The translations under genes were made by a program, and so were the position numbers. A stretch of DNA of 23,610 nt, taken from positions 1-23,610 of the forward strand of contig USFX01000012.1 in NCBI GenBank assembly GCA_900553965.1, given 5' to 3'. This document shows positions 7,101 through 13,998 of the stretch, piece by piece. This stretch comes from an uncultured Prevotella sp. Lineage in GTDB: Bacteria; Bacteroidota; Bacteroidia; Bacteroidales; Bacteroidaceae. Below the pieces are notes generated by a model. It saw only the letters and a list, made by a program, of their open reading frames with translations, had not been told where the DNA came from and did not search any database. How positions within the stretch are numbered: position 1 is the first letter of the stretch; each line of letters opens with the position of its first letter.

Positions 7101-9779
7101 AAGTCGCTTGACCAGATAGCCCGCCACGACTGGCATTTCAGCCCTTCGGTGTGGCTCAATGTCCCGTATGTGAACATGAATGGCCCCTCTTTCTCTGGCG
7201 CGTCGTTCTACGGCACGGCCTCGTGGAAGTCGCTTTCGTGGAAAGCGTTTGCCCCGAGCCGCTTCGACCACAGTCTTTTCCCCGGCTCATATTACGGTGG
7301 AGGAATGGTACTGCGGTCGACCAATCAGGTTATGCACATCAGGGGTGGCATGCTCAAACGTGATTCGGAAGTGCTGGCCGAAACGGAAAGTGCCGCTGAT
7401 GAGGCTTTCGTCGTGGGCTATGCCCCCGCGGCGGCAAAGATGAAAAGCGCTTCCGGTATGACGGGAGACGCGGCGACACCCACTGAGGAAAAGGCGATGG
7501 AAGGCGGTGACGGTGGCGAAACCGGCGGACCGGAGGTGCAGATGCGCGAGAATCTCGAAGAGACGGCGTTCTTCTATCCGGCTCTTCTTGCTGACAAGGA
7601 CGGCTCCGTGAGCCTTTCGTTCACGCTTCCGGGCTCGCTCACGACGTGGCGGTTCATCGGAATGGCCCACACGGCCGACATGATGAGCGGAATCATCGGC
7701 GGCGAGGCCGTGGCGGCAAAGGAGGTCATGATTCAGCCCAACGTTCCGCGCTTTGTTCGCGTCGGCGACAAGGCGCAGATACAGGCCCGCATCTTCAACA
7801 TCGGAGCAGCTGTGGCCCGGGGCAAGGCCCGCATGTCGTTGGCCGACCCGGAGACCGGACGTGAGGTCTATTCCCAGTCGTCCGACTTCAATGTCAGCCC
7901 CGACAGCACGGTCGTTGTCACGTTCAGCTATACTCCCGACGGTGCCAACAGTCTGTTAGTGTGCCGCATCACGGCTGCCGGCAAGACCTTCAGCGACGGC
8001 GAGCAGCACTATCTGCCCGTTCTTCCCGACGCTGAGCAGGTGACGGTGACGGTGCCGTTCACGCAGAATGAGCCGGGAGTGAAGTCTGTCGACATATCCA
8101 AGATGTTCCCCGCCAAGAGCCATGACGGCCGACTGACGGTTGAATATACCAACAATCCGGCGTGGATGATGGTTCAGGCGCTGCCTTCGATGGGCACGCC
8201 GCGTGACGACAACGCCGTCGATCAGGCCACGGCACTCTACGCCAACGCCATTGCCGGAAGCCTTGTGAGCGCTAATCCTGCGGTAAAGACCACGTTCGAC
8301 CGCTGGCGTATGGAGCGCGGCGGGGAGACTTCGCTCATGAGCAGCCTTGAGAAGAACGCCTCGTTGAAGGACATAGTGCTCGCCGAGACACCGTGGGTGG
8401 CCGATGCCGACCGTGAGACGGAGCAGAAGCAGCGGCTCGCCGACTTCTTCAACGAGTCGATGACGGCCAACCGCAGTGCCATGGCCGTTGACAAACTGTC
8501 CCGGCTTCAGCTGTCCGACGGCTCGTGGAGCTGGTGTCCGGGCATGGACGGAAGCATGTATATGACGGTGGAGATTGCCCAGATGCTCGTGCGTCTGAAC
8601 GCAATGACAGGCACGCAGCAGGCCACGAAGAAGATGCTCTCGTCGGCCATCGGCTACATGGACAAGGAGATTGTGAAGGACGTGGAGCAGATGAAGAAGG
8701 ACGAGCGCAAGGGCGTGAAGCCCTCGTTCCCCGGTGTGATGACGCTTCAGTATCTCTATCTCAGGGCCGTCGACGGCCGCAGCCGCTCGGCATCGGTTCA
8801 GTCGGCATTCAACTATCTCATCGCCCTGCTGAAGAAAGACATCGCTGGTCAGACCATGTACGAGAAGGCGCTAACTGCCATCATCCTCGCCAAGCACGGA
8901 GAGACGCAGAAGAGCCGCGAGTATGTCAGGAGCTTGAAGGAATATACCGTCTATACCGAGGAGATGGGACGCTACTATGATACCCACCGTGCGTCCTATT
9001 CATGGCGCGACTACCGCATTCCCACCGAGGTGGCGGCCATCGAGGCCATCGCCACCGTTACGCCCGAAGACCGTCAGACCGTCGACGAGATGCGCCGCTG
9101 GCTGCTCCAGCAGAAGCGCACCCAGACATGGGATACGCCCGTCAACAGTGTCGATGCGGTCTATGCGTTCCTCTTCGGCAACATGAAAGAGTTGGCGGCA
9201 CGGGAGCAGACCGAGCTCGCCATTGACGGAAAGAAGCTCGCCACGCCCGAGGCCACAGCCGGATTGGGATATGTGAAGACCGTTGTCGACGCCCCGAAGG
9301 GTAAGACGTTCACGGCCACGAAGACCTCCGAAGGCACGTCGTGGGGCGCTGTCTATGCCCAATTCATGCAAAAGACGGCAGACGTCAAGGCTTCCGGAAG
9401 CGGCATCAGCGTCAAGCGTGAAGTCATCGTGAAGTCCCGGAAGAACGCAAAGAAACTCTCCGTCGGCGACCGTATCGTCGTGCGCATCACGGTTGAGGCC
9501 AAGCGCGACCTCGATTTCGTACAGATAGCCGACCGCCGTGCTGCCTGCATGGAGCCCGTCGGACAACTTAGCGGCTATCGCAACGGCATATATTGTTCAC
9601 CGAAAGACAACGCGACATATTATTATATGGACCGTATGGCGAAAGGAAAGCATGTGATAGAGACAGAATATTACATCGATCGCGCCGGTACTTACGAGAC
9701 CGGAACGTGCACGGCAGGCTGTGCATACGCTCCGGAATATCGTGCCACGGTCAAATCGGAGACAATAACTGTGGAATAA
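4191..9779 (+). CDS. Alpha-2-macroglobulin family protein, thioester motif absent
   Basis: An 1862-residue exported protein. The frame is open further upstream, but the promoter at 4110-4140 excludes those starts. ATG 4191 follows an A-rich leader; ATG 4203 is an alternative that gives the tightest signal peptide (MRNIRKLILTAVLLL..., cleavage near VAAQ). The N-terminal region is alpha-helical in appearance. A macroglobulin MG2 module with DRRIYRPGQ lies at about 512-520, and the A2M core domain (ETAFFYPALLADKDG) starts near 1120 after an acidic, Gly-rich linker. The toroid (TED-like) region follows, but the position of the usual CxEQ thioester reads NAVDQ (1341-1345), so it probably cannot trap proteases covalently. 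The GSWSW motif of the toroid is present. The C-terminus has the GxCxYAPEYRA end typical of the family. Family role: envelope protease trapping or defence; the precise job here is unknown. The DUF1573 gene follows 55 bp downstream. Confidence 0.9.
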   Translation: MNIPMRNIRKLILTAVLLLPLTVAAQTYTALWTQEQAAEKKDLPKTQLDVLRKIAAKAAGEKAYGQLMKAELKTMSVETMVSPDSLMPALRRLETRERTEVDGVAKAVYAAVLYRIYTDNARRIGEGSDTVAARYRRLAMAVPEKLAAAKGTDYEPLVERGYNASVFGGDMLSVVGYEVEDFMTMYHWYKAAGMRPAACMSALEALRHYRPAGGKSLNKSEYINSLDSIIHVYEDLDIVCEAAIERYDYMQECPDVTAEDKAAFIRRALDKWGGWQRANYLRNAERELTAAQFAAYMEKGKVEPGVSQTIRLDNLRNITSLTMNVYRAAVDGDYKGTPQNANDYRRLKPLLTALPDRRQTRTYMSRPDWQTFSDSLTLAGLPVGVYLLEFQTVPVTTTERRMYYVSDVYCVVNPLPGDSMRYVVVNATTGQPLPGAKVRVKGMGRRQADATFTLTCDANGEAVCKLPNAHYGQEIFAYTDKDKANPIYREWSGYNSYRENRNRRESTSIFTDRRIYRPGQTVHVAAVVYEPDGAVDHKVVTGKTVKAVLRDANYKIVEERELTTDSYGTCSTDFTLPVGVLNGVFTVQVNGTSSSVRVEEYKRPTFRVEFPEVNEKYKNGDTLIVKAHATTYAGVPVQGAAVRYTVRRNMALWWRSCNIYNKVSSYYPGSGETVFTGTATTGADGSFVVEVPMVLPDDAVTASSLRLPLFYNFVVEADVTDMGGESHSGSMSIPLGNRTTVLTSDLSEKILADSLKTLTFTLRNAAGINVDADVCFRIGDGGEWKTVRTGSAYAFDGRLASGKHRLVAICETDTLEQDFVVFGLDDTVPPTDTREWFYVSEESFPCDGRPVTVQVGSSDKDVHVVYTIVAGNTVIENGRTGLSNALINRKFTYDEKFGNGLSMVFAWVKNGNLHTYNVSLRRPVPDKKLKMKWTTFRDRLTPGQQEEWRMTIVKPDGTPADAQLMATLYDKSLDQIARHDWHFSPSVWLNVPYVNMNGPSFSGASFYGTASWKSLSWKAFAPSRFDHSLFPGSYYGGGMVLRSTNQVMHIRGGMLKRDSEVLAETESAADEAFVVGYAPAAAKMKSASGMTGDAATPTEEKAMEGGDGGETGGPEVQMRENLEETAFFYPALLADKDGSVSLSFTLPGSLTTWRFIGMAHTADMMSGIIGGEAVAAKEVMIQPNVPRFVRVGDKAQIQARIFNIGAAVARGKARMSLADPETGREVYSQSSDFNVSPDSTVVVTFSYTPDGANSLLVCRITAAGKTFSDGEQHYLPVLPDAEQVTVTVPFTQNEPGVKSVDISKMFPAKSHDGRLTVEYTNNPAWMMVQALPSMGTPRDDNAVDQATALYANAIAGSLVSANPAVKTTFDRWRMERGGETSLMSSLEKNASLKDIVLAETPWVADADRETEQKQRLADFFNESMTANRSAMAVDKLSRLQLSDGSWSWCPGMDGSMYMTVEIAQMLVRLNAMTGTQQATKKMLSSAIGYMDKEIVKDVEQMKKDERKGVKPSFPGVMTLQYLYLRAVDGRSRSASVQSAFNYLIALLKKDIAGQTMYEKALTAIILAKHGETQKSREYVRSLKEYTVYTEEMGRYYDTHRASYSWRDYRIPTEVAAIEAIATVTPEDRQTVDEMRRWLLQQKRTQTWDTPVNSVDAVYAFLFGNMKELAAREQTELAIDGKKLATPEATAGLGYVKTVVDAPKGKTFTATKTSEGTSWGAVYAQFMQKTADVKASGSGISVKREVIVKSRKNAKKLSVGDRIVVRITVEAKRDLDFVQIADRRAACMEPVGQLSGYRNGIYCSPKDNATYYYMDRMAKGKHVIETEYYIDRAGTYETGTCTAGCAYAPEYRATVKSETITVE

Positions 9780-9834
9780 TTAAACGGTTGTAAGCCGACA
9801 ATGATACGACAATAACGACCCCAAAGAATATCCT

Positions 9835-10926
9835 ATGAACAGAAAGACTATTATATCATCGCTACTTCTGCTGGCCGTCATGCCGGCCGCGGCGCAGCGT
9901 CTGGTGGTGACCAAAACCTCCGTTGATTGCGGAAAGGTCGCCTACGAGAAACCCGTCACGGCCACATTCGAACTGCGTAACAAGGGTAGCCACCGCTTGC
10001 GGATTTCCGATGTGAAGGCCGATTGCGGCTGTACATCGGTCGAATATCCGACCGGTGAGATTGCCGGAGGCGACAAGTTCACTGTCAAACTGACCTACGA
10101 TGCGCGTCAGTTGGGCCATTTTCACAAGAGTGTGAAGCTCACGAGCAACGGGACGAAGAAGCCGTTGTATCTCACCATGACCGGTGTGGTGATGGCAGAT
10201 TTGAAGGATTACTCCGGTTCCTATCCTTTTGCAATAGGTGATTTGCTCACCGACCGCCGCGACATTGAGTTTGATGACGTCAACAAGGGCGACAATCCGG
10301 TGCAGGAGATATATCTCATGAACAGCGGAACGACCACCTTTACGCCCAACATGATGCACCTCCCTCCATATCTGACAGCTGTTGCGACGCCCGAGAGGCT
10401 TGCCCCAGGGCGTTCGGGCAAGATTGCCATCACGCTCAATTCCGACCGCTTGCGCGACTACGGACTGACGCAGACATCGGTATATCTGGCCCGCAATCTC
10501 GGTGAGAAAATCAGCAGTGACAACGAAATCAGTGTCTCGGCCGTGCTCCTGCCCGGCTTCGAGGGTGTCACGGAGGCCACGCGCCAGTATGCCCCGCGTT
10601 TGGCTATGTCAGCCGACTCGCTCGACATCAGCTTTGACGGCAAGGCTAAGAAGAGCGCTGAGATAACGCTGACCAACAACGGACGCACCGACTTGAACAT
10701 ATCTTCGCTTCAGATGTTCACCGGTGGCCTGCGGGTGACGCTCGGCAAGCGGGAGCTGAAGCCCGGAGAGTCAACAAAGCTGAAGATAACGGCCATGCGT
10801 GACGAGCTGAAGAAGCAACGCACACGCCCCCGTGTCCTCATGATAACAAACGACCCGGACAGGGCGAAGGTTGTGATAAAGATTAACCTCAAACCCACCC
10901 CAACCCTCCCAAAGGGAGGAAGCTGA
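9835..10926 (+). CDS. DUF1573 domain exported protein
   Basis: A 363-residue protein with a signal peptide (residues 1-20, cleavage near AAA-Q) and no lipobox. Residues 22-120 form the DUF1573 beta-sandwich with its diagnostic motif DCGCTS (C64, C66) after LRISDVKA. Two further Ig-like segments follow (about 120-240 and 250-350), the last ending with a pattern like the first (ITLTNNGRTDLNISSL). The family is widespread in Bacteroidetes, is thought to be periplasmic or surface located, and has no established biochemical role. It starts 55 bp after the macroglobulin-like gene with no promoter box between, so co-transcription is likely. The last ~13 residues (NLKPTPTLPKGGS) and the stop codon are encoded by a dispersed C/G-rich repeat also found at 16161-16210, so the natural C-terminus has probably been replaced or extended. 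Confidence 0.88.
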   Translation: MNRKTIISSLLLLAVMPAAAQRLVVTKTSVDCGKVAYEKPVTATFELRNKGSHRLRISDVKADCGCTSVEYPTGEIAGGDKFTVKLTYDARQLGHFHKSVKLTSNGTKKPLYLTMTGVVMADLKDYSGSYPFAIGDLLTDRRDIEFDDVNKGDNPVQEIYLMNSGTTTFTPNMMHLPPYLTAVATPERLAPGRSGKIAITLNSDRLRDYGLTQTSVYLARNLGEKISSDNEISVSAVLLPGFEGVTEATRQYAPRLAMSADSLDISFDGKAKKSAEITLTNNGRTDLNISSLQMFTGGLRVTLGKRELKPGESTKLKITAMRDELKKQRTRPRVLMITNDPDRAKVVIKINLKPTPTLPKGGS

Positions 10927-10940
10927 GAATGTCTTTGAGT
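10891..10940 (+). repeat. Dispersed ~50-bp C/G-rich repeat, copy 1
   Basis: This stretch matches the reverse complement of 16161-16210 at 40 of 50 positions. Its core is a small hairpin, CCTCCC / AAA / GGGAGG (10905-10919). It overlaps the 3' end and stop codon of the DUF1573 gene and the unused upstream ATG (10929) of the meaB frame. Confidence 0.8.
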
Positions 10941-10973
10941 AAAGGGGGTGGTTTTTCGTTTTTTATAAATATT

Positions 10974-12062
10974 ATGGAACATCCAGAAAACAACGAAGAA
11001 TACAAAGGCTTGACCGTCAACGGCGGTGTCGAACAGCCTTCTATAATCAATCCGTATTTGAAGCGCGGCCGTTTCCGCCGTCGTGAGCTTACGGCGGCCG
11101 AGATGGTGGAGGGCATCGGCCGCGGTGACGTGACCGTGCTGAGTCAGGCCGTCACGCTCGTCGAGAGTGTCAATCCAGACCATCAGGCCAAGGCGCAGGA
11201 GGTCATAGAGAAGTGTCTACCGTACAGCGGACGGTCGGTTCGTGTCGGCATCAGCGGCGTGCCCGGTGCGGGCAAGTCCACCAGCATCGATGAGTTTGGC
11301 GTCCATGTCCTCCGTGAGCATGGCGGCAAGCTGGCCGTATTGGCCATTGATCCCAGTTCGGAGCGCTCTAAGGGCAGCATCCTCGGCGACAAGACGCGCA
11401 TGGAGAAGCTCGCCCAGCATCCCTCGTCGTTCATCCGTCCCAGCCCGTCGGCCGGTTCGCTGGGCGGTGTGGCCCGCAAGACGCGCGAGACAATTATCCT
11501 CTGCGAGGCGGCCGGCTTCGACAAGATATTCGTCGAGACGGTCGGGGTGGGGCAGAGCGAGACAGCCTGTCACTCGATGGTCGACTTCTTCCTGCTCATC
11601 CAGCTTGCCGGCACTGGCGACGAGCTGCAGGGCATCAAGCGCGGCATCATGGAGATCAGCGACGGCATCGTCATCAACAAATGCGACGGCGAGAACGTCG
11701 ACAAGTGTCACCTGGCGGCGACGTCGTTCCGCAACGCCCTCCATTTCTTCCCGCAGCCGGAGAGCGGATGGACGCCGCAGGTGCTCTGTTACAGCGGCTT
11801 CTACGGCACGGGCATCCGCGAGATATGGGACATGGTCTATCAGTATATCGACTTTGTCAAGGCCAACGGCTATTTCGCTTACCGCCGCAACGAGCAGAGC
11901 AAATACTGGATGTATGAGACCATCAACGAGCAGCTGCGAAACCACTTCTACCACAATCCCGACATTCAGGCCCGCCTTTCCGACGCCGAGCGTATGGTGC
12001 TGGGTGGTGAGAAGACCAGCTTCATAGCGGCCAAGGAGTTGTTGGAGAGGTATTTTGAGTAA
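10974..12062 (+). CDS. meaB: MeaB, methylmalonyl-CoA mutase-associated GTPase
   Basis: A 362-residue G3E-type GTPase. The motifs in order are Walker A GVPGAGKS (95-102), DPSSERSKGSILGDKTRM (from 126), ETVGVGQSE (from 188) and the guanine-specificity motif NKCD (235-238). MeaB is known to chaperone adenosylcobalamin-dependent methylmalonyl-CoA mutase, gating cofactor loading and protecting it from inactivation in the succinate/propionate pathway; it is cytoplasmic. The frame is open to an ATG at 10929, but that codon lies inside the dispersed repeat. The start at 10974, preceded by an AT-rich leader and giving MEHPENNEEYKGLTVN, agrees with the N-terminus I recall for Bacteroides homologues. 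The mutase genes mutA/mutB are not in the window. A 9-bp-unit repeat element starts 2 bp after the stop codon. Confidence 0.94.
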   Translation: MEHPENNEEYKGLTVNGGVEQPSIINPYLKRGRFRRRELTAAEMVEGIGRGDVTVLSQAVTLVESVNPDHQAKAQEVIEKCLPYSGRSVRVGISGVPGAGKSTSIDEFGVHVLREHGGKLAVLAIDPSSERSKGSILGDKTRMEKLAQHPSSFIRPSPSAGSLGGVARKTRETIILCEAAGFDKIFVETVGVGQSETACHSMVDFFLLIQLAGTGDELQGIKRGIMEISDGIVINKCDGENVDKCHLAATSFRNALHFFPQPESGWTPQVLCYSGFYGTGIREIWDMVYQYIDFVKANGYFAYRRNEQSKYWMYETINEQLRNHFYHNPDIQARLSDAERMVLGGEKTSFIAAKELLERYFE

Positions 12063-12064
12063 GG

Positions 12065-12123
12065 GGACTATAAGGTCCTTAAGGTCTTTAAAGTCTTTAA
12101 TGTCTTTAAGGACCTTATAGTCC
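12065..12123. repeat. 9-bp-unit tandem repeat element, copy 1
   Basis: The flank GGACTAT (12065-12071) is followed by five 9-mers of the form AARGTCYTT: AAGGTCCTT, AAGGTCTTT, AAAGTCTTT, AATGTCTTT, AAGGACCTT. The element closes with ATAGTCC (12117-12123). The ends form a perfect 18-bp inverted repeat (12065-12082 with 12106-12123), so the RNA would fold into a long hairpin. It fills most of the 78-bp gap between meaB and ispH. There is no T-run after it, so a terminator role is doubtful. Confidence 0.85.
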
Positions 12124-12140
12124 ATTCACAACAATCACAA

Positions 12141-13154
12141 ATGCTACAGATAGAGATTGATAGCGGCAGTGGTTTCTGCTTCGGAGTGACCACGGCCATA
12201 CGTAAGGCAGAGGAGGAACTGGCCGAGGGCAAGACGCTGTATTGCCTCGGCGATATAGTGCATAACGGCATGGAGTGTGAGCGTCTGCGCCGCATGGGGC
12301 TCATAACCATCAATCACGACGAACTCCGGCGCCTGCATGACGTCAAGGTTCTGTTGCGTGCCCACGGCGAACCGCCGGAGACATACGAACTGGCCCGCAG
12401 GAACAACATCGAGATAATAGACGCCACCTGCCCCGTTGTGCTCCAGCTCCAGCGGAGGATAAAGAAACAGTATGAGGAGAGTTCGCGTGAGGAGGAACTT
12501 TGTGGAGTGAGGAGTGAGGAGGAACTTCGAGGAGTGAGGAGTGAGGAGCGAGGAGTGAGAAATGCTTCAAGCATAGAGGACATATCTCCCTCCTCCCTCC
12601 TCCCTCCTCCCTCCTCGAAAACCCCGAAATCCCCCAATTCCCAAATCGTCATCTTCGGAAAGAAGGGTCATGCCGAGGTGCTTGGCCTTGTGGGGCAGAC
12701 CGAGAGCCACGCCATCGTCATCGAGCAGCTTGAGGATGCGGCAAGGCTCGACTTCGGCCGTGACATCTACCTCTATTCCCAGACTACAAAGTCGCTTGAC
12801 GAGTTTCATCGCATCATTGACTACATAAAGAGCCACATCTCGCCGTCGGCCACGTTCCGCAGCTTCGACACAATCTGCCGGCAGGTGGCCAACCGCATGC
12901 CCAACATCAGCACATTCGCCACCCGCCACGACCTCATCCTTTTCGTCTGCGGACGCAAGAGCAGCAACGGAAAGGTCTTGTTCAACGAGTGCCGCCGCGT
13001 CAATCCCAACAGCTATCTCATCGAAGGGCCGGAGGAGATACGCCCCGAATGGCTTGCCGATGTCGCGACGGTGGGCATCTGCGGAGCCACAAGCACGCCG
13101 AAATGGCTCATGGAGCAATGCCGGGACGCAATAGAGCAGCGGACCAATATATGA
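12141..13154 (+). CDS. ispH: IspH, 4-hydroxy-3-methylbut-2-enyl diphosphate reductase, with a repeat-encoded insertion
   Basis: IspH is the last enzyme of the MEP isoprenoid pathway, reducing HMBPP to IPP and DMAPP with an iron-sulfur cluster. All three cluster cysteines are present: C13 (GFCFGV), C97 (DATCPVV) and C246 (DTICRQ). The conserved substrate-site segments are also present: VHN at 40-42, RAHGEP around H75, GKKGHAEV around H177, SQTT at 213-216, SSN at 274-276 and GATSTP at 315-320. The protein is 337 residues, about 50 longer than usual. The excess sits between residues about 112 and 165, before the strand IVIFG. It is Glu/Arg-rich and then Ser/Pro-rich, and is encoded by a heptad-based inverted repeat (12487-12618) that keeps the frame. 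Because all catalytic residues remain, the enzyme is probably active with an extra surface loop. The start ATG lies 17 bp after the 9-bp-unit element. Confidence 0.93.
   Translation: MLQIEIDSGSGFCFGVTTAIRKAEEELAEGKTLYCLGDIVHNGMECERLRRMGLITINHDELRRLHDVKVLLRAHGEPPETYELARRNNIEIIDATCPVVLQLQRRIKKQYEESSREEELCGVRSEEELRGVRSEERGVRNASSIEDISPSSLLPPPSSKTPKSPNSQIVIFGKKGHAEVLGLVGQTESHAIVIEQLEDAARLDFGRDIYLYSQTTKSLDEFHRIIDYIKSHISPSATFRSFDTICRQVANRMPNISTFATRHDLILFVCGRKSSNGKVLFNECRRVNPNSYLIEGPEEIRPEWLADVATVGICGATSTPKWLMEQCRDAIEQRTNI
12487..12618. repeat. Heptad-based inverted-repeat element inside ispH (copy A)
   Basis: The left part is a 27-bp direct duplication (12487-12513, 12514-12540). The arms 12527-12564 and 12581-12618 are reverse complements at 33 of 38 positions. 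They are built of GAGGAGN heptads, start with TCGAGGAG, and have a 16-nt loop. The left arm ends GAGAAATGCTTC, also found in the intergenic copy at 23383-23514. Confidence 0.85.
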
Positions 13155-13221
13155 GCCCCTCATTCATCTGGAGAAAAATCATTTTCTTCATCCTGCTGGT
13201 GAGAAATCAATTATTTATGTG

Positions 13222-13229
13222 TAATTTTG
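13222..13229 (+). promoter_or_regulatory. Bacteroidetes -7 promoter box (TAATTTTG)
   Basis: TAATTTTG fits TAnnTTTG and would give a leader of about 45 nt before the ATG at 13283. It argues against using the longer upstream frame of the LUD gene. No good -33 box is seen. Confidence 0.45.
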
Positions 13230-13282
13230 CATACGCAATGATAAGCGATGACAACCGCAATATAAAGCACAACAATTCGATT

Positions 13283-13918
13283 ATGACACCTATAGAACAA
13301 AGAAACCTGCTGCTGGCACAGCGGATGATAAAGGCCCTGAACCGGAGGAACATGGACGCCTACTACTGTCCGACTTCAGCCGAGGCCATCGCCAAGGTTC
13401 AGGAACTGATAGCCGATGGCAGCACCGTGGCATGGGGCGGGTCGATGACTCTGCGCGACATGGGGCTGACGGCCGCGCTCCATGAACGCGGAACGCTCCG
13501 TCTGCTGGACCGCGACAAAGCCAAGGACAGGGCCGAAGCCGTGGAGATTTATCTCCAGGCGTTCCGGGCCGACTATTATCTGTCGAGTGCCAACGCCATC
13601 AGTGAGGACGGTGTGATTGTCAATATCGACGGCAATGGCAACCGAGTGGCTGCCATCACCTTCGGTCCGGAGCATGTGATTTTCGTCATCGGACTGAACA
13701 AGGTCGCCCAAACCGTTGACGCCGCACTGGCCCGAGCACGCTCTACGGCCGGACCTATAAACACGGCGCGGTTTGACATCAGCACCCCCTGCAAGGCGGA
13801 CGGCGTCTGTCACAACTGCAATTCGCCGGAGTCAATCTGCAACCACATACATTTCCTGCGCAACTCCCCGAGACGCCGTCACACGGTCGTGCTGGTCGGG
13901 GAGAGCTGGGGGTATTGA
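13283..13918 (+). CDS. LUD-domain (LutC/YkgG-like, DUF162) protein
   Basis: A 211-residue protein of the lactate utilisation/LUD superfamily. The family pattern is seen in STVAWGGSMTLRDMGL (residues 47-62), the RDKAKD segment near 77-82, YYLSSANAISEDG (98-110) and the strand-turn IDGNGNRVAA (115-124). The C-terminus carries four clustered cysteines (170, 176, 179, 186) in a CxxxxxCxxC...C arrangement, which suggests a metal or Fe-S site; this is inference. Family knowledge: LutC-type proteins work with LutA/LutB in lactate oxidation, but stand-alone members of this size are common in Bacteroidetes and Firmicutes and their role is not settled. LutA and LutB are not present here. The frame is open upstream to 12989 through the end of ispH; the start at 13283 is chosen for homology to short family members and for the -7 box at 13222. 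Confidence 0.85.
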   Translation: MTPIEQRNLLLAQRMIKALNRRNMDAYYCPTSAEAIAKVQELIADGSTVAWGGSMTLRDMGLTAALHERGTLRLLDRDKAKDRAEAVEIYLQAFRADYYLSSANAISEDGVIVNIDGNGNRVAAITFGPEHVIFVIGLNKVAQTVDAALARARSTAGPINTARFDISTPCKADGVCHNCNSPESICNHIHFLRNSPRRRHTVVLVGESWGY

Positions 13919-13926
13919 TTGGGTGA

Positions 13927-13992
13927 GGACTTTAAAGTCCTTAAGGTCCTTAAAGTCCTTAAGGTCCTTAAAGTCCTTAAAGACTTTATAGG
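13927..13992. repeat. 9-bp-unit tandem repeat element, copy 2
   Basis: The flank GGACTTT (13927-13933) precedes five perfect 9-mers, AAAGTCCTT and AAGGTCCTT in strict alternation (13934-13978). AAAGACTTT (13979-13987) and ATAGG follow. It has the same architecture as the element at 12065-12123. It lies in the 80-bp gap between the LUD and topB genes and ends 6 bp before the topB ATG. Confidence 0.88.
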
Positions 13993-13998
13993 AAACCA

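Noticed and set aside
10929..10973. Upstream start for meaB
   Set aside because: The codon lies in a dispersed repeat and would add a non-conserved MSLSKGGGFSFF segment; ATG 10974 gives the family N-terminus.
12989..13282. N-terminal extension of the LUD gene overlapping ispH
   Set aside because: The overlap is out of frame with ispH, the extension has no family similarity, and a -7 box at 13222 supports the start at 13283.
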